A stretch of 39,394 bases of DNA from Deltaproteobacteria bacterium (GTDB taxonomy: Bacteria; Bdellovibrionota_B; Oligoflexia; Oligoflexales; CAIYRB01). Where the stretch lies: the NCBI GenBank assembly GCA_016874735.1, contig VGTI01000038.1, forward strand, positions 1 to 39,394, read 5' to 3'. The notes under the pieces were generated by a model. That model was given only the letters and a program-made list of their open reading frames with translations, was not told the origin of the DNA and made no database searches. This document shows positions 1 to 7,838 of the stretch, in pieces. Within the stretch, counting starts at the first letter, position 1. Each line of letters opens with the position of its first letter. Both the position numbers and the translations under genes were made by a program.

Positions 1-866
1 GCATTGCTGCGCCGCATGAACGTCATCAGCTTGTTATAGACAGCGGCACCTGCGGGGTGGAAAAAGGCGTTGGCCGGCGCTTCTTTATGGAAGGAAAAGA
101 GACCGAGTTGCTTGCCGAGTACACGGTGGTCGCGCTTTTTCGCCTCTTCCAGCCGGTGCAGGTAATCGTCGAGCTCTTTCTGTGTAGCCCAAGCAGTGCC
201 GTAGATGCGGGTGAGCTGTGCGTTGCGCTCATCACCGCGCCAGTAGGCGCCAGCCACCGTCATCAGCTTGAAGGCTCCAACCTTTGCGGTGGTTGGGACG
301 TGCGGCCCACGGCAGAGGTCAAACCACTGACCCATACCGTAGATGGAGACATCCTCAGTCTCCGGGATCGCGCTGACGAGCTCGACCTTAAAATTTTCGC
401 CTAGCTGCTCAAAACGGCGGACAGCCTCGTTACGGGACACCACTTCACGAGCGATCTTGAGGTCGGCTTTAACGATGGCCTTCATCTCGGCCTCGATGCG
501 TTCCAGGTCTTTGTCGTTAATTTTGACGTCATCGGGGAATTTAAAGTCGTAGTAAAATCCATGATCTACCACTGGACCTATGGTCACTTGCGTCCCGGGC
601 CAGAGCTTCTGCACGGCCATAGCTAGGACGTGCGCAGTGGAGTGGCGGATCACTTCGAGACCGTCGGCTGACTTAGAGGTCAAGATCTCAAGGTCCGTGT
701 CTACCCGCACTGGCTGCGATAGATCGAGCAGCTTACCGTTAGCTTTGACAGCTAGCGCTGCCTTAGCTAGGCCGGCCCCAATGCTCTGAGCTACCTCAGC
801 AAAAGTTGCTTCTGGTGAATAAGAACGTTTAGATCCGTCAGGTAGACGGACATGCACCTGCGCCAT
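1..866 (-). CDS. thrS: Threonyl-tRNA synthetase, N-terminal part (runs off the window start)
   Basis: Charges tRNA-Thr with threonine in the cytoplasm. Reading the minus strand from the ATG at 866 gives 288 codons open to the window edge. The first ~65 residues (MAQVHVRLPDGS...) look like the TGS domain. The following part is the editing/second additional domain, with the zinc-type motifs RHSTAHVLAMAV, GPVVDHGFYYDF and DLCRGPHVP. The class II catalytic core would begin where the window stops, so the gene is incomplete only because of the window. The start is supported by a strong GGGAGGAG ribosome site 3-4 bases upstream. A promoter-like sequence lies just upstream, between this gene and the small gene at 963-1274. 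Identification is by family motifs and is secure. Confidence 0.95.
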   Translation of the reverse strand, partial: MAQVHVRLPDGSKRSYSPEATFAEVAQSIGAGLAKAALAVKANGKLLDLSQPVRVDTDLEILTSKSADGLEVIRHSTAHVLAMAVQKLWPGTQVTIGPVVDHGFYYDFKFPDDVKINDKDLERIEAEMKAIVKADLKIAREVVSRNEAVRRFEQLGENFKVELVSAIPETEDVSIYGMGQWFDLCRGPHVPTTAKVGAFKLMTVAGAYWRGDERNAQLTRIYGTAWATQKELDDYLHRLEEAKKRDHRVLGKQLGLFSFHKEAPANAFFHPAGAAVYNKLMTFMRRSN

Positions 867-915
867 GACTCCTCCCAGTTCCGCTTGGCCACGCCCGATA
901 AGGCGCCGAGATACT

Positions 916-943
916 GGTATAGCATGTCGGTGCAATAGCTCAA
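916..943 (-). promoter_or_regulatory. Possible sigma70 promoter of thrS
   Basis: On the minus strand TTGAGC (938-943) is followed after 16 bases by TATACC (916-921), about 50 bases upstream of the thrS start. The match to the consensus is moderate. It would give thrS its own transcript separate from the upstream small gene. Confidence 0.4.
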
Positions 944-962
944 ATTGTGGTTACGAGAAAAT

Positions 963-1274
963 TCAGTGCAGGTGACCCATCCCGAGCTCTTTCGCCATCC
1001 TAGACATGATGTACGGGGCTTGGTCGAGGAAGCTGCCGGCCCTTTCATGACCAAGGTCATAGGCAGCAGCCACGGCATCGATGGCATCTACGGCCTCGTC
1101 GCCCTGCAGTCGCGAGGCCATGTCATCGAGCACATGGCCGACCAGTAGGGTCGTCGACTCTTCGGCGTCGGAGATGATGCCAAAGGGCAATGTTAGCCGA
1201 TTGAGCGTTAACGGCACATTCGAATAGCCCTTCAGGAAAGCAAGATACTGCTTGAATGGCATGGATAATTTCAT
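963..1274 (-). CDS. Small hypothetical protein (103 aa)
   Basis: I do not recognise this protein. It is 103 residues, soluble, without signal peptide or membrane segment. It has a hydrophobic N-terminal helix-like part (MKLSMPFKQYLAFLKGY) and an acidic, alanine-rich helical middle (DEAVDAIDAVAAAYDLGHE). The ATG at 1274 is preceded by GAGGAGAGAC at good spacing, which supports a real gene. It lies 96 bases upstream of thrS on the same strand and diverges from rarA. Its own function cannot be inferred from the context. Confidence 0.65.
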   Translation of the reverse strand: MKLSMPFKQYLAFLKGYSNVPLTLNRLTLPFGIISDAEESTTLLVGHVLDDMASRLQGDEAVDAIDAVAAAYDLGHERAGSFLDQAPYIMSRMAKELGMGHLH

Positions 1275-1407
1275 GTGACCGTCTCTCCTCGCCGCTGCCG
1301 GCTGAGCTAAAAATGTGCTAGGTACTTTCTCTCTATCGGCCGGTCATGGGGCGGCATTAATTGCCGGATCAAATCGGCCCACGGTCGAAACTGAAGGAGG
1401 CTCATCG

Positions 1408-2715
1408 ATGGTAAGAAAGTCAGAGGGTTCGGCGGCACCGCTCGCGGTGCGCCGTCGTCCCGAGCGGCCCGACGACGTCATCGGTCAGGAGAAAATTTGG
1501 GGCCCTGATTCCCCATTATGGGCTCTGGTCAAGGCCGACAGATTCACCTCCCTCCTACTCTGGGGTCCGCCTGGCACTGGGAAGACCAGCCTGGCGCAGG
1601 TCATAGCCAGAGCCTCCGAGCGAGATGTGGCGCTTATGTCGGCTGTGCAGCACGGGGTTAAGGAGATCAGGGCGCAGATATCCCGCTCCGAGGGGCTTTT
1701 AGCCATAGGCGACAAAGCCCTGCTGATTTTTATGGATGAGATCCATCGCCTCAACAAAGCCCAGCAAGATATCCTGCTACCAGCCTTGGAGGCCGGTACC
1801 ATTAAGTTTATTGGCGCTACGACGGAAAACCCGTCCTTCACCGTCAATAACGCGATCTTGTCGCGCACCCTCGTGTTCAAGCTGGAGAGCCTAGCGGTCA
1901 AAGATTTGGAGCGGATTCTAGTCGGAGCTCTGCAGGGCGCTGACAGCAACCTGCCGCGAACAGATGTCGGGACCGATGTTATTCAAGCGATTGCCAAGGC
2001 CGCCGATGGCGATGCCCGGAGAGCGCTTAATCTCCTCGAGGCCGTCATCTGCGCAGCTCCCAAAGATCAGGGCGCCATCACTATCGAGAGCCTAGCGGCA
2101 GTCGCACCGACTCTGAATATCCGCTATGACCGTGATGCAGATAGTCATTACGATCTTGTGTCGGCAATGATCAAAAGTATTCGCGCTAGCCAGCCCGATG
2201 CTGCGGTGTACTACATGGCGCGGATGTTGGCGGGTGGCGAGGACCCGATGTTTATCGCCCGCCGCCTGGTGATCGCCGCCAGCGAAGACATTGGCAACGC
2301 CAACCCGACGGCACAGCTTCTGGCTGTAAGCTGTATGCAGGCAGTCCATGCCATCGGCATGCCCGAGGCCCGTATCATGCTCGCGCAGGCCGCTACCTAT
2401 CTCGCTGCCTCACCCAAGAGCAACAAGGCCTACGTCGCCATCAATCAAGCTCTGGTAGATGTCGAGGCTACTGGTGCCCTGGAAATACCAATGCACCTCC
2501 GCAACGCTCCGACCAAACTCATGCGTGAATTTGGCTACGGAGTGGGGTATGTCTACGCCCACGATGATCCATCCGGGGCACAACGACTCGGCTACTTGCC
2601 GCGCGAACTTGCCCACAAAAGTTATTACGAGCCAATTAATTCCGGGGTCGAGGCGCAACTAAAAGCTAATTTAGAGCGCATGAAGGCCGCCGGCCGCCCA
2701 GCCACCAAAACTTAG
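1408..2715 (+). CDS. rarA: Replication-associated recombination protein A (RarA/MgsA-type AAA ATPase)
   Basis: RarA is an AAA+ clamp-loader-like ATPase that acts at stalled replication forks (WRNIP1/Mgs1 family). Visible in the 435-residue product are a Walker A motif GPPGTGKTS, a Walker B-like IFMDEIHRLNK, a sensor-type GATTENPSF segment, an SRT arginine stretch and the C-terminal tetramerisation region (GGEDPMFIARRLVIAASEDIG). The open frame extends further upstream to 1315. I chose the ATG at 1408 because a perfect AAGGAGG lies at 1394-1400, 7 bases before it, and because the extra N-terminus does not resemble the family. purH starts 16 bases after the stop with its own ribosome site, so the two are probably co-transcribed. 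Confidence 0.93.
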   Translation: MVRKSEGSAAPLAVRRRPERPDDVIGQEKIWGPDSPLWALVKADRFTSLLLWGPPGTGKTSLAQVIARASERDVALMSAVQHGVKEIRAQISRSEGLLAIGDKALLIFMDEIHRLNKAQQDILLPALEAGTIKFIGATTENPSFTVNNAILSRTLVFKLESLAVKDLERILVGALQGADSNLPRTDVGTDVIQAIAKAADGDARRALNLLEAVICAAPKDQGAITIESLAAVAPTLNIRYDRDADSHYDLVSAMIKSIRASQPDAAVYYMARMLAGGEDPMFIARRLVIAASEDIGNANPTAQLLAVSCMQAVHAIGMPEARIMLAQAATYLAASPKSNKAYVAINQALVDVEATGALEIPMHLRNAPTKLMREFGYGVGYVYAHDDPSGAQRLGYLPRELAHKSYYEPINSGVEAQLKANLERMKAAGRPATKT

Positions 2716-2731
2716 CGTGAAGGAGCCTCCC

Positions 2732-4324
2732 ATGTCGTCACATTCCCAGCAGCAGCGCCTCGCCCTACTCTCAGTCACCGATAAGTCGGGACTGGTACCG
2801 TTTGCCCGTGGCTTAGTCGAACTCGGTATAGGACTTCTTTCGACCGGTGGTACGGCCAAACTCCTGCGGGAGCATGGTTTGCCGGTGACGGATGTAGCGG
2901 AATTTACCGGCAGTCCTGAGATCCTTGGTGGCCGCGTCAAGACTCTGCATCCAAAAGTGCATGGTGGGATTTTGTTTGATAGAGGGCAAAGCGCTCACGT
3001 GGCTGAGGCGGCCAAGCATGGGATTAAAGGTATCGATCTGATCGTCGTAAACCTCTATCAGTTTGCTGCTGAGGCCATCGCCAAAAAGCTGCCTCTCGAA
3101 GATGCTATTGAACACATCGACATCGGTGGCCCAACGATGCTTCGGGCAGCGGCCAAGAACTGGCGCTTTACGCTGCCGGTCATTGACCCTTCCGATTACG
3201 ACGCGGTGCTTGCCGCACTCGGCAAGGGCGAGGTTCCTAAAGAGCTGCGGCTGAAGTTGGCGGTCAAGACCTTTGCCACAATCGCAGCATACGATCACTC
3301 GATTGCTAGCTACCTCGGGCAGGGCGGCACCAGTGAGACGAGCAACGCAGACACCGAGAGCAAGGCAACGCTCCCCGTGCATCTCAAGCTGCGTCAGCCG
3401 CTCCGGTACGGCGAGAATCCGCACCAGGCTGCTGGGCTCTACGCCGATGAGGCGCTGCCGGCCGTGGGATTCGCAGCAGTGGAACTGCTGGGCGGCAAAG
3501 AACTTTCTTACAATAATATTCTGGATCTCGATGCCGCAACGGCGCTGGCCGCTGAGTTTAGCGACCCAGCCTGCGTGATCATCAAGCACACCAATCCTTG
3601 CGGATGTGCCACCAGCGCAACGGCCGCGTTGGCCGAAATCTTCCGGCGTGCCCTGAGCTGCGATCCCAAGTCGGCCTTTGGTGGCATCATCGCCCTCAAC
3701 CGTCCAGTTGATGCCGCAACGGCTACGGCAGTGACCAGTCTATTCACTGAGTGCGTAGCCGCGCCAGACTTTAGTCCCGAGGCACTCGAAATTTTGCGCA
3801 AAAAACCAAACCTCCGCATCCTTCGTGCCGCCTTTGCACGGCAGGGCAGCCGGATTTCTCGCGCGCAGCTGAAATCTGTTTACGGAGCTATGCTGGTGCA
3901 GTCTGAAGATACTGGCAGCTTCGATCCCGCCAAGTGGCAGTCGGTGACGACCACTAAGCCGCATGCCTCGACCATGTCTGATCTGCAGTTTGCGATGATT
4001 GTCGCCAAACACGTGAAGTCGAATGCTATTGTGTTTGCTAAGGATGGTGTGACGGTTGCTATTGGGGCTGGTCAAATGAGCCGCATTGACTCAGCCAATA
4101 TTGCTGTCGCTAAAGCCGAAGCTGAAGGCCGCAGCGTTAAGGGTAGCGTGCTCGCCAGCGATGCCTTTTTTCCCTTCAGTGACACGGTAGAATTTGCCGC
4201 CAGTCACGGGGTCGCTGCGATTGTCCAACCAGGCGGGTCCAAGCGCGATCAAGACTCAATCGATGAGGCAAACAAGCACGGCATCGCCATGGTGTTTACC
4301 GGCGAAAGACACTTCCGCCACTAA
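2732..4324 (+). CDS. purH: Bifunctional AICAR formyltransferase / IMP cyclohydrolase
   Basis: Catalyses the last two steps of purine synthesis, AICAR to FAICAR to IMP. The 530-residue length is normal for PurH. The N-terminal MGS-like cyclohydrolase domain shows LLSVTDKSGL, STGGTAKLL and GGRVKTLHPKVHGGIL. The C-terminal formyltransferase domain shows LRYGENPHQAAGLY, GKELSYNNILDLDAA, IKHTNPCG and SAFGGIIALNR, ending in the typical IAMVFTGERHFRH. The GTG at 2717 in the same frame is less likely than the ATG at 2732, which is preceded by AAGGAG. It follows rarA by 16 bases and is convergent with the next gene. Confidence 0.97.
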   Translation: MSSHSQQQRLALLSVTDKSGLVPFARGLVELGIGLLSTGGTAKLLREHGLPVTDVAEFTGSPEILGGRVKTLHPKVHGGILFDRGQSAHVAEAAKHGIKGIDLIVVNLYQFAAEAIAKKLPLEDAIEHIDIGGPTMLRAAAKNWRFTLPVIDPSDYDAVLAALGKGEVPKELRLKLAVKTFATIAAYDHSIASYLGQGGTSETSNADTESKATLPVHLKLRQPLRYGENPHQAAGLYADEALPAVGFAAVELLGGKELSYNNILDLDAATALAAEFSDPACVIIKHTNPCGCATSATAALAEIFRRALSCDPKSAFGGIIALNRPVDAATATAVTSLFTECVAAPDFSPEALEILRKKPNLRILRAAFARQGSRISRAQLKSVYGAMLVQSEDTGSFDPAKWQSVTTTKPHASTMSDLQFAMIVAKHVKSNAIVFAKDGVTVAIGAGQMSRIDSANIAVAKAEAEGRSVKGSVLASDAFFPFSDTVEFAASHGVAAIVQPGGSKRDQDSIDEANKHGIAMVFTGERHFRH

Positions 4325-4350
4325 TGACGACGGAACTCACGATATCCCTC

Positions 4351-4379
4351 AGAGGACAACGACGCACGTGCCGTCCTCT
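4351..4379. terminator. Inverted repeat between convergent genes, possible weak terminator
   Basis: AGAGGAC (4351-4357) pairs with GTCCTCT (4373-4379) across a 15-base loop, lying between the 3' ends of purH and the minus-strand gene. There is no clear T run, so the terminator role is only suggested by position. Confidence 0.35.
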
Positions 4380-4873
4380 TAGAGGGTGACCTGCGTGCCG
4401 ACATCGATATTGACGACGTAGTGTTGATCAAAAGACCAGTTCAGGACGATACCAACAGCCTGCCGGTCGGAGCGACTGAGCTGGATGAAGACCAACCTGT
4501 CGCTCTTTCTAATTTGAGCACCTTCATCAAAGTCGACTTCAGGAGTAACTGAAATGCCGAGGAGTTTGGCTAAATCACCCTGTTTGATTGCGACCGAAGT
4601 ATAGGCCGACGACTGCAAGGGCTCCGTGGTCTCGCTGTAGACAGGCACAGTGGCTCGCGGCGACGTTAAATTCGCCATACCGCTAGCCCCCGCCTCCAGA
4701 GTCCAAGTCTCGCGAAATGATTCCGTAACCGTAGTGGCGTTACCACCAACACTGCGGCTGCTCGTAACCTGCCAAGTAACGGGTAGCCGGAGTTGTAGGA
4801 TAGGCATTCCCGCGAGACCAAGAAGGCCCACACTGAGCAACGGGATTAAAAAGTTAGCCAGGGGTCGACGCAT
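4379..4873 (-). CDS. Hypothetical membrane-anchored or secreted protein (164 aa)
   Basis: I do not recognise the family. The N-terminus has basic residues (MRRPLANF) followed by a hydrophobic stretch (residues 8-29), so it is a signal peptide or signal anchor. The remaining ~130 residues look like a beta-rich extracytoplasmic domain, rich in Thr/Ser/Val with no cysteines. The ATG at 4873 directly follows an A/T-rich leader and has no strong ribosome site. It diverges from the secreted protein gene at 4944 with only 70 bases between them, so the two probably share a control region. Confidence 0.7.
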   Translation of the reverse strand: MRRPLANFLIPLLSVGLLGLAGMPILQLRLPVTWQVTSSRSVGGNATTVTESFRETWTLEAGASGMANLTSPRATVPVYSETTEPLQSSAYTSVAIKQGDLAKLLGISVTPEVDFDEGAQIRKSDRLVFIQLSRSDRQAVGIVLNWSFDQHYVVNIDVGTQVTL

Positions 4874-4943
4874 GCCATGATTTTAACTATATTTAAGAAC
4901 AACCGAAATAGAGAAGAATCTTTAACCAACTCCGGACTGTTGA

Positions 4944-6278
4944 TTGCGACGATTTCTTGCCGCATTGCTGCTGCTGATAGGGAGCTGGAGCCACTCAGCT
5001 TGGGCAGCTATTCATTCGGCGCCCATAGTCATTAAGGGCGACTCGGTTAAGTGGCTGACTCACTACCCTATCGGTATGTACCGCCTATTCCGTGCTAGCT
5101 CCAGCGGCAAGGCCGTGGTGATACCGTTTCAGATTGATGAAATTAACGACTGGGGTGATTACGTCCTGCCTGATGGGGGCGATGTCACGGCTAATACCGG
5201 CACTGGGATCTTCGATCCGCAGGACGAGCTGAGTTTTATGGGTGACGACGTCGGACCTGCGACGCCTCCCAGTGACTGGACCGAGGTTGGGAAACCACCG
5301 ATCGTCATCGAAATCAAAATCACCTACCCAGATCCCAATACACCTGGTGATAAAGAGGGTGCAGTCTATCTTGGCGTCTACTTCAGCAACGCGCCGCCGC
5401 TTTCACCGCGTCAGTACGTCAATTTTGATCGCCAACGCGCCGAAGTGACGACGTCTCGCTACCGCTACCAGTTTGATCAGAAGAACTGGCTCGTGGCCAA
5501 AAGGGTGGAGATGGTGAAAAGGGGTACGGAGCAACTGCCCGAGCGAGAGTTCGTGCCGCTCATCGACTCGACCACCTTCTTTATGAAGGCCGACCTCAAA
5601 TACTTTTTGACCGTCGAAGCTAGTCATCGGTCCATCCAGAGTCAGCTCGAGGCCTACAAGATCGGTCCGATACGGTCGATCATTAGGATCAGCTTTGTTT
5701 ACAACTTTCTCAAACTCAATTTTGAGCTCGGCATGTATACGGAGGTTAGCTTTTTCTCCAATGCCGTGTATCTGCCAGCGATTCTCTACAATCCGCTCGA
5801 CGGGGCCAAAAACCTAAACCCAGGCTCAGGGTTTTACTACGGTATGGCACTCAGAGAAAATCCGGAGACCTACAAGGTCGAAACCAATATGCCGCGGCAC
5901 AAAAAGTCTGGCATCCTCGACTTCCTAACTACTCGACCAGAGCCACAGGAAACCTACTGGATCACCGCCGCTAGTGCAGACCGCATACTCTACATGGAGA
6001 TCAATCCATCCGACGAAATGCGCAAGCGCAAGAGTGTCCCCCTCTTCTACCAAGAGAATGTCCCTGGCAGCGCGGTCTTAACGCGGAGTAATGATAAACC
6101 GGGGGAACTCGGCAGTAGTCCAGTCAACTTGGCGCTTTATTTTGATATGACAAAATTCTCTGAGGGCGAGCATAATATGTCGCTGAAGCTTTTCTTTGAG
6201 AATCTTAACGACTCGCAGCACTTGACGACGTTCAGAACGCTCAAAGACTGGACCATCAAATCGAGACGAGTCAACTAA
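4944..6278 (+). CDS. Hypothetical secreted protein (444 aa), TTG start
   Basis: I do not recognise this family. A signal peptide is clear: MRRFLAALLLLIGSWSHSAWA, with likely cleavage near AWA-A. The mature part is about 420 residues, with aromatic and charged beta-type segments and no obvious catalytic motif. An in-frame TGA at 4941-4943 directly abuts the TTG at 4944, so no longer reading frame is possible and TTG is the earliest start. It leaves the full signal peptide intact. The stop overlaps the next gene's ATG by one base (TAATG), so the two are translationally linked. It may be a periplasmic or outer-membrane-associated protein of a poorly described group. Confidence 0.8.
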   Translation: MRRFLAALLLLIGSWSHSAWAAIHSAPIVIKGDSVKWLTHYPIGMYRLFRASSSGKAVVIPFQIDEINDWGDYVLPDGGDVTANTGTGIFDPQDELSFMGDDVGPATPPSDWTEVGKPPIVIEIKITYPDPNTPGDKEGAVYLGVYFSNAPPLSPRQYVNFDRQRAEVTTSRYRYQFDQKNWLVAKRVEMVKRGTEQLPEREFVPLIDSTTFFMKADLKYFLTVEASHRSIQSQLEAYKIGPIRSIIRISFVYNFLKLNFELGMYTEVSFFSNAVYLPAILYNPLDGAKNLNPGSGFYYGMALRENPETYKVETNMPRHKKSGILDFLTTRPEPQETYWITAASADRILYMEINPSDEMRKRKSVPLFYQENVPGSAVLTRSNDKPGELGSSPVNLALYFDMTKFSEGEHNMSLKLFFENLNDSQHLTTFRTLKDWTIKSRRVN

Positions 6279-7243
6279 TGGACGAACGGAACGATGAAGC
6301 ACCGGCTGCAGACCTACCACTGGTCGTCTGGTTGCGCGGTGACGAGGACTACTGCGGTGACTTCTCGCTCGACGCAGACGCCGTTATGGATCAGCTTGGC
6401 ATCAAACGCTCGCGCCTGACCCAGATCTCCGGACGGGAGCTGCGGGTGGGTCGCATCAGACGTGGACGTTATATAAGCCCGGTTTACAGGCAGGCCGATG
6501 TTGAGTCGTATTTGGCGTGGACGCGGGCGACGGCCTCCCAGCAAAAATCTGCTAGCCTCGTCAGTGAAGCCACCGCTGAACTACTCGAGCACAGTGAACG
6601 CCTCAGCGATTATTTGCAGTCAATCCCCGATCAACTAACCACGGTGATTCGTGGTGATATCAGCTCAGCTACCGTGCAGGTGACGACGGAGTTAAGACGC
6701 GTACTCGATCAAGCTCAAGGGATCACTGACCAGCATAGGGAGACCAGCCTTGGTGTTGAAGGCCGACTCCGCCAATTGCTAGCTAGCCAAACCGAGCTGA
6801 ACGGATCCCTTCTGCTGCAGATGCAGCGGCAGACGGTCCACCTAGAGTTACTGCAGAAGCAGGTGACGGAGCTTGCGGCGACGCTGCGGATCGTGCGGCA
6901 AGAGAGCCAAGAGGCTGGTGCTGCTCGCGCAACGACTGAGCTAGAGCTACTGAGGCGCCTCGACGACCTGAAGACTGTGGTACCAAAGACTCACAATAGA
7001 AGGCAGCGCGGCGGCGCGGCAACGCGCCGTATTAAAGCAGTGGCAAAGCGCACCGCTGCGGCTCCGTGCTCTAAAGAGGCTAAGCACCCTAAAAAGCGCA
7101 CCATTGTCGGTGCTCAATCGACTAAACCACGTCCTTTGAGCAAGCGGATCATGGCCAAGATCGAATCTTCCATCGACAAGTCACTCGTATCAAGCACGAC
7201 GGCGTCGTCGGCTTGCTTGAGCGGTGCGGTGTCGCGCCCCTGA
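6278..7243 (+). CDS. HTH/coiled-coil protein with basic tail
   Basis: The 321-residue product has three visible parts. Residues ~28-80 (LDADAVMDQLGIKRSRLTQI...YISPVYRQADVESYLAW) look like a MerR/excisionase-type winged helix-turn-helix. Residues ~85-235 form a long, heptad-like, Gln/Leu/Glu-rich coiled coil. The last ~85 residues are very Lys/Arg-rich (RRQRGGAATRRIKAVAKR, HPKKRTIVG), like a DNA- or polyanion-binding tail. The layout resembles KfrA-like or nucleoid-associated coiled-coil proteins, which is inference only. Its ATG overlaps the stop of the secreted protein gene upstream. Its last 43 codons overlap the 3' end of cmk on the other strand. Confidence 0.75.
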   Translation: MDERNDEAPAADLPLVVWLRGDEDYCGDFSLDADAVMDQLGIKRSRLTQISGRELRVGRIRRGRYISPVYRQADVESYLAWTRATASQQKSASLVSEATAELLEHSERLSDYLQSIPDQLTTVIRGDISSATVQVTTELRRVLDQAQGITDQHRETSLGVEGRLRQLLASQTELNGSLLLQMQRQTVHLELLQKQVTELAATLRIVRQESQEAGAARATTELELLRRLDDLKTVVPKTHNRRQRGGAATRRIKAVAKRTAAAPCSKEAKHPKKRTIVGAQSTKPRPLSKRIMAKIESSIDKSLVSSTTASSACLSGAVSRP

Positions 7244-7806
7244 TCGCGTTCGTCACGCTTGGCGATCCCGGCTCGAATGTCCTCAATGGACTGCACCTCG
7301 GCGTCTGAGCCGAGTTGTTGGAGACGCCGACGTGAGCGCTCCTCCAAGCTCGCTGTGACGAAGATCTTAAGGTCTGCATCCGGAAATACTACGGTGCCAA
7401 TGTCACGGCCGTCGACTAATGCCCCTGCGGGAGCCGACAAAGTCAACTGCCGCTGGACTGGTAAAAGGCAGTCTCGGACCGCCGCCTGCTTGGCCACCTT
7501 GCTGGCGGCGTAGCCAGCTTGCTCAGAGTTCATGGCCAGGCTCAGGTTACGCCCTTCAAACCAAAGAGTCCGGTCATCGCCGCGCCAGGTAAGACCGGGA
7601 GCAATTTCATCAACCATTGCGGCAATGCGCACACTGTCGTTGAGATCGATGCCGCGCCCGAGAGCAAGTAACCCTACGGCCCGGTACAAGGCACCGGTAT
7701 TGATGTAGGTCCAGCCGAGTCGGTGACTTACCGCGTCACAGATGCTGCTCTTACCGGACCCTGCTGGCCCATCAACCGCGACTATTTTCGGTCTGTGCTG
7801 ACTCAA
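7114..7806 (-). CDS. cmk: Cytidylate kinase
   Basis: Phosphorylates CMP and dCMP in nucleotide salvage. The 230-residue length is usual. The P-loop is GPAGSGKSSIC near the N-terminus, followed by YINTGALYRAVGLLALGRG, then DGRDIGTVVFPDADLKIFV and the ASLEERSRRR arginine cluster typical of CMP kinases. It lies 32 bases downstream of aroA, an arrangement common in proteobacteria (aroA-cmk). The 3' 130 bases are shared with the convergent HTH/coiled-coil gene. The C-terminal tail in the overlap (ILAMIRLLKGRGLVD) still looks family-like. Confidence 0.95.
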   Translation of the reverse strand: MSQHRPKIVAVDGPAGSGKSSICDAVSHRLGWTYINTGALYRAVGLLALGRGIDLNDSVRIAAMVDEIAPGLTWRGDDRTLWFEGRNLSLAMNSEQAGYAASKVAKQAAVRDCLLPVQRQLTLSAPAGALVDGRDIGTVVFPDADLKIFVTASLEERSRRRLQQLGSDAEVQSIEDIRAGIAKRDERDQGRDTAPLKQADDAVVLDTSDLSMEDSILAMIRLLKGRGLVD

Positions 7807-7838
7807 GTTCGTTCCTCATCTAAGGATAGGCTAAGAAA

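Noticed and set aside
791-1087. 98-codon minus-strand frame overlapping thrS and the small gene
   Set aside because: Overlaps the certain thrS start and the better-supported 963-1274 gene in a different frame.
2813-3589. 258-codon frame antisense to purH
   Set aside because: Lies wholly inside a certain gene, with no ribosome site or family features.
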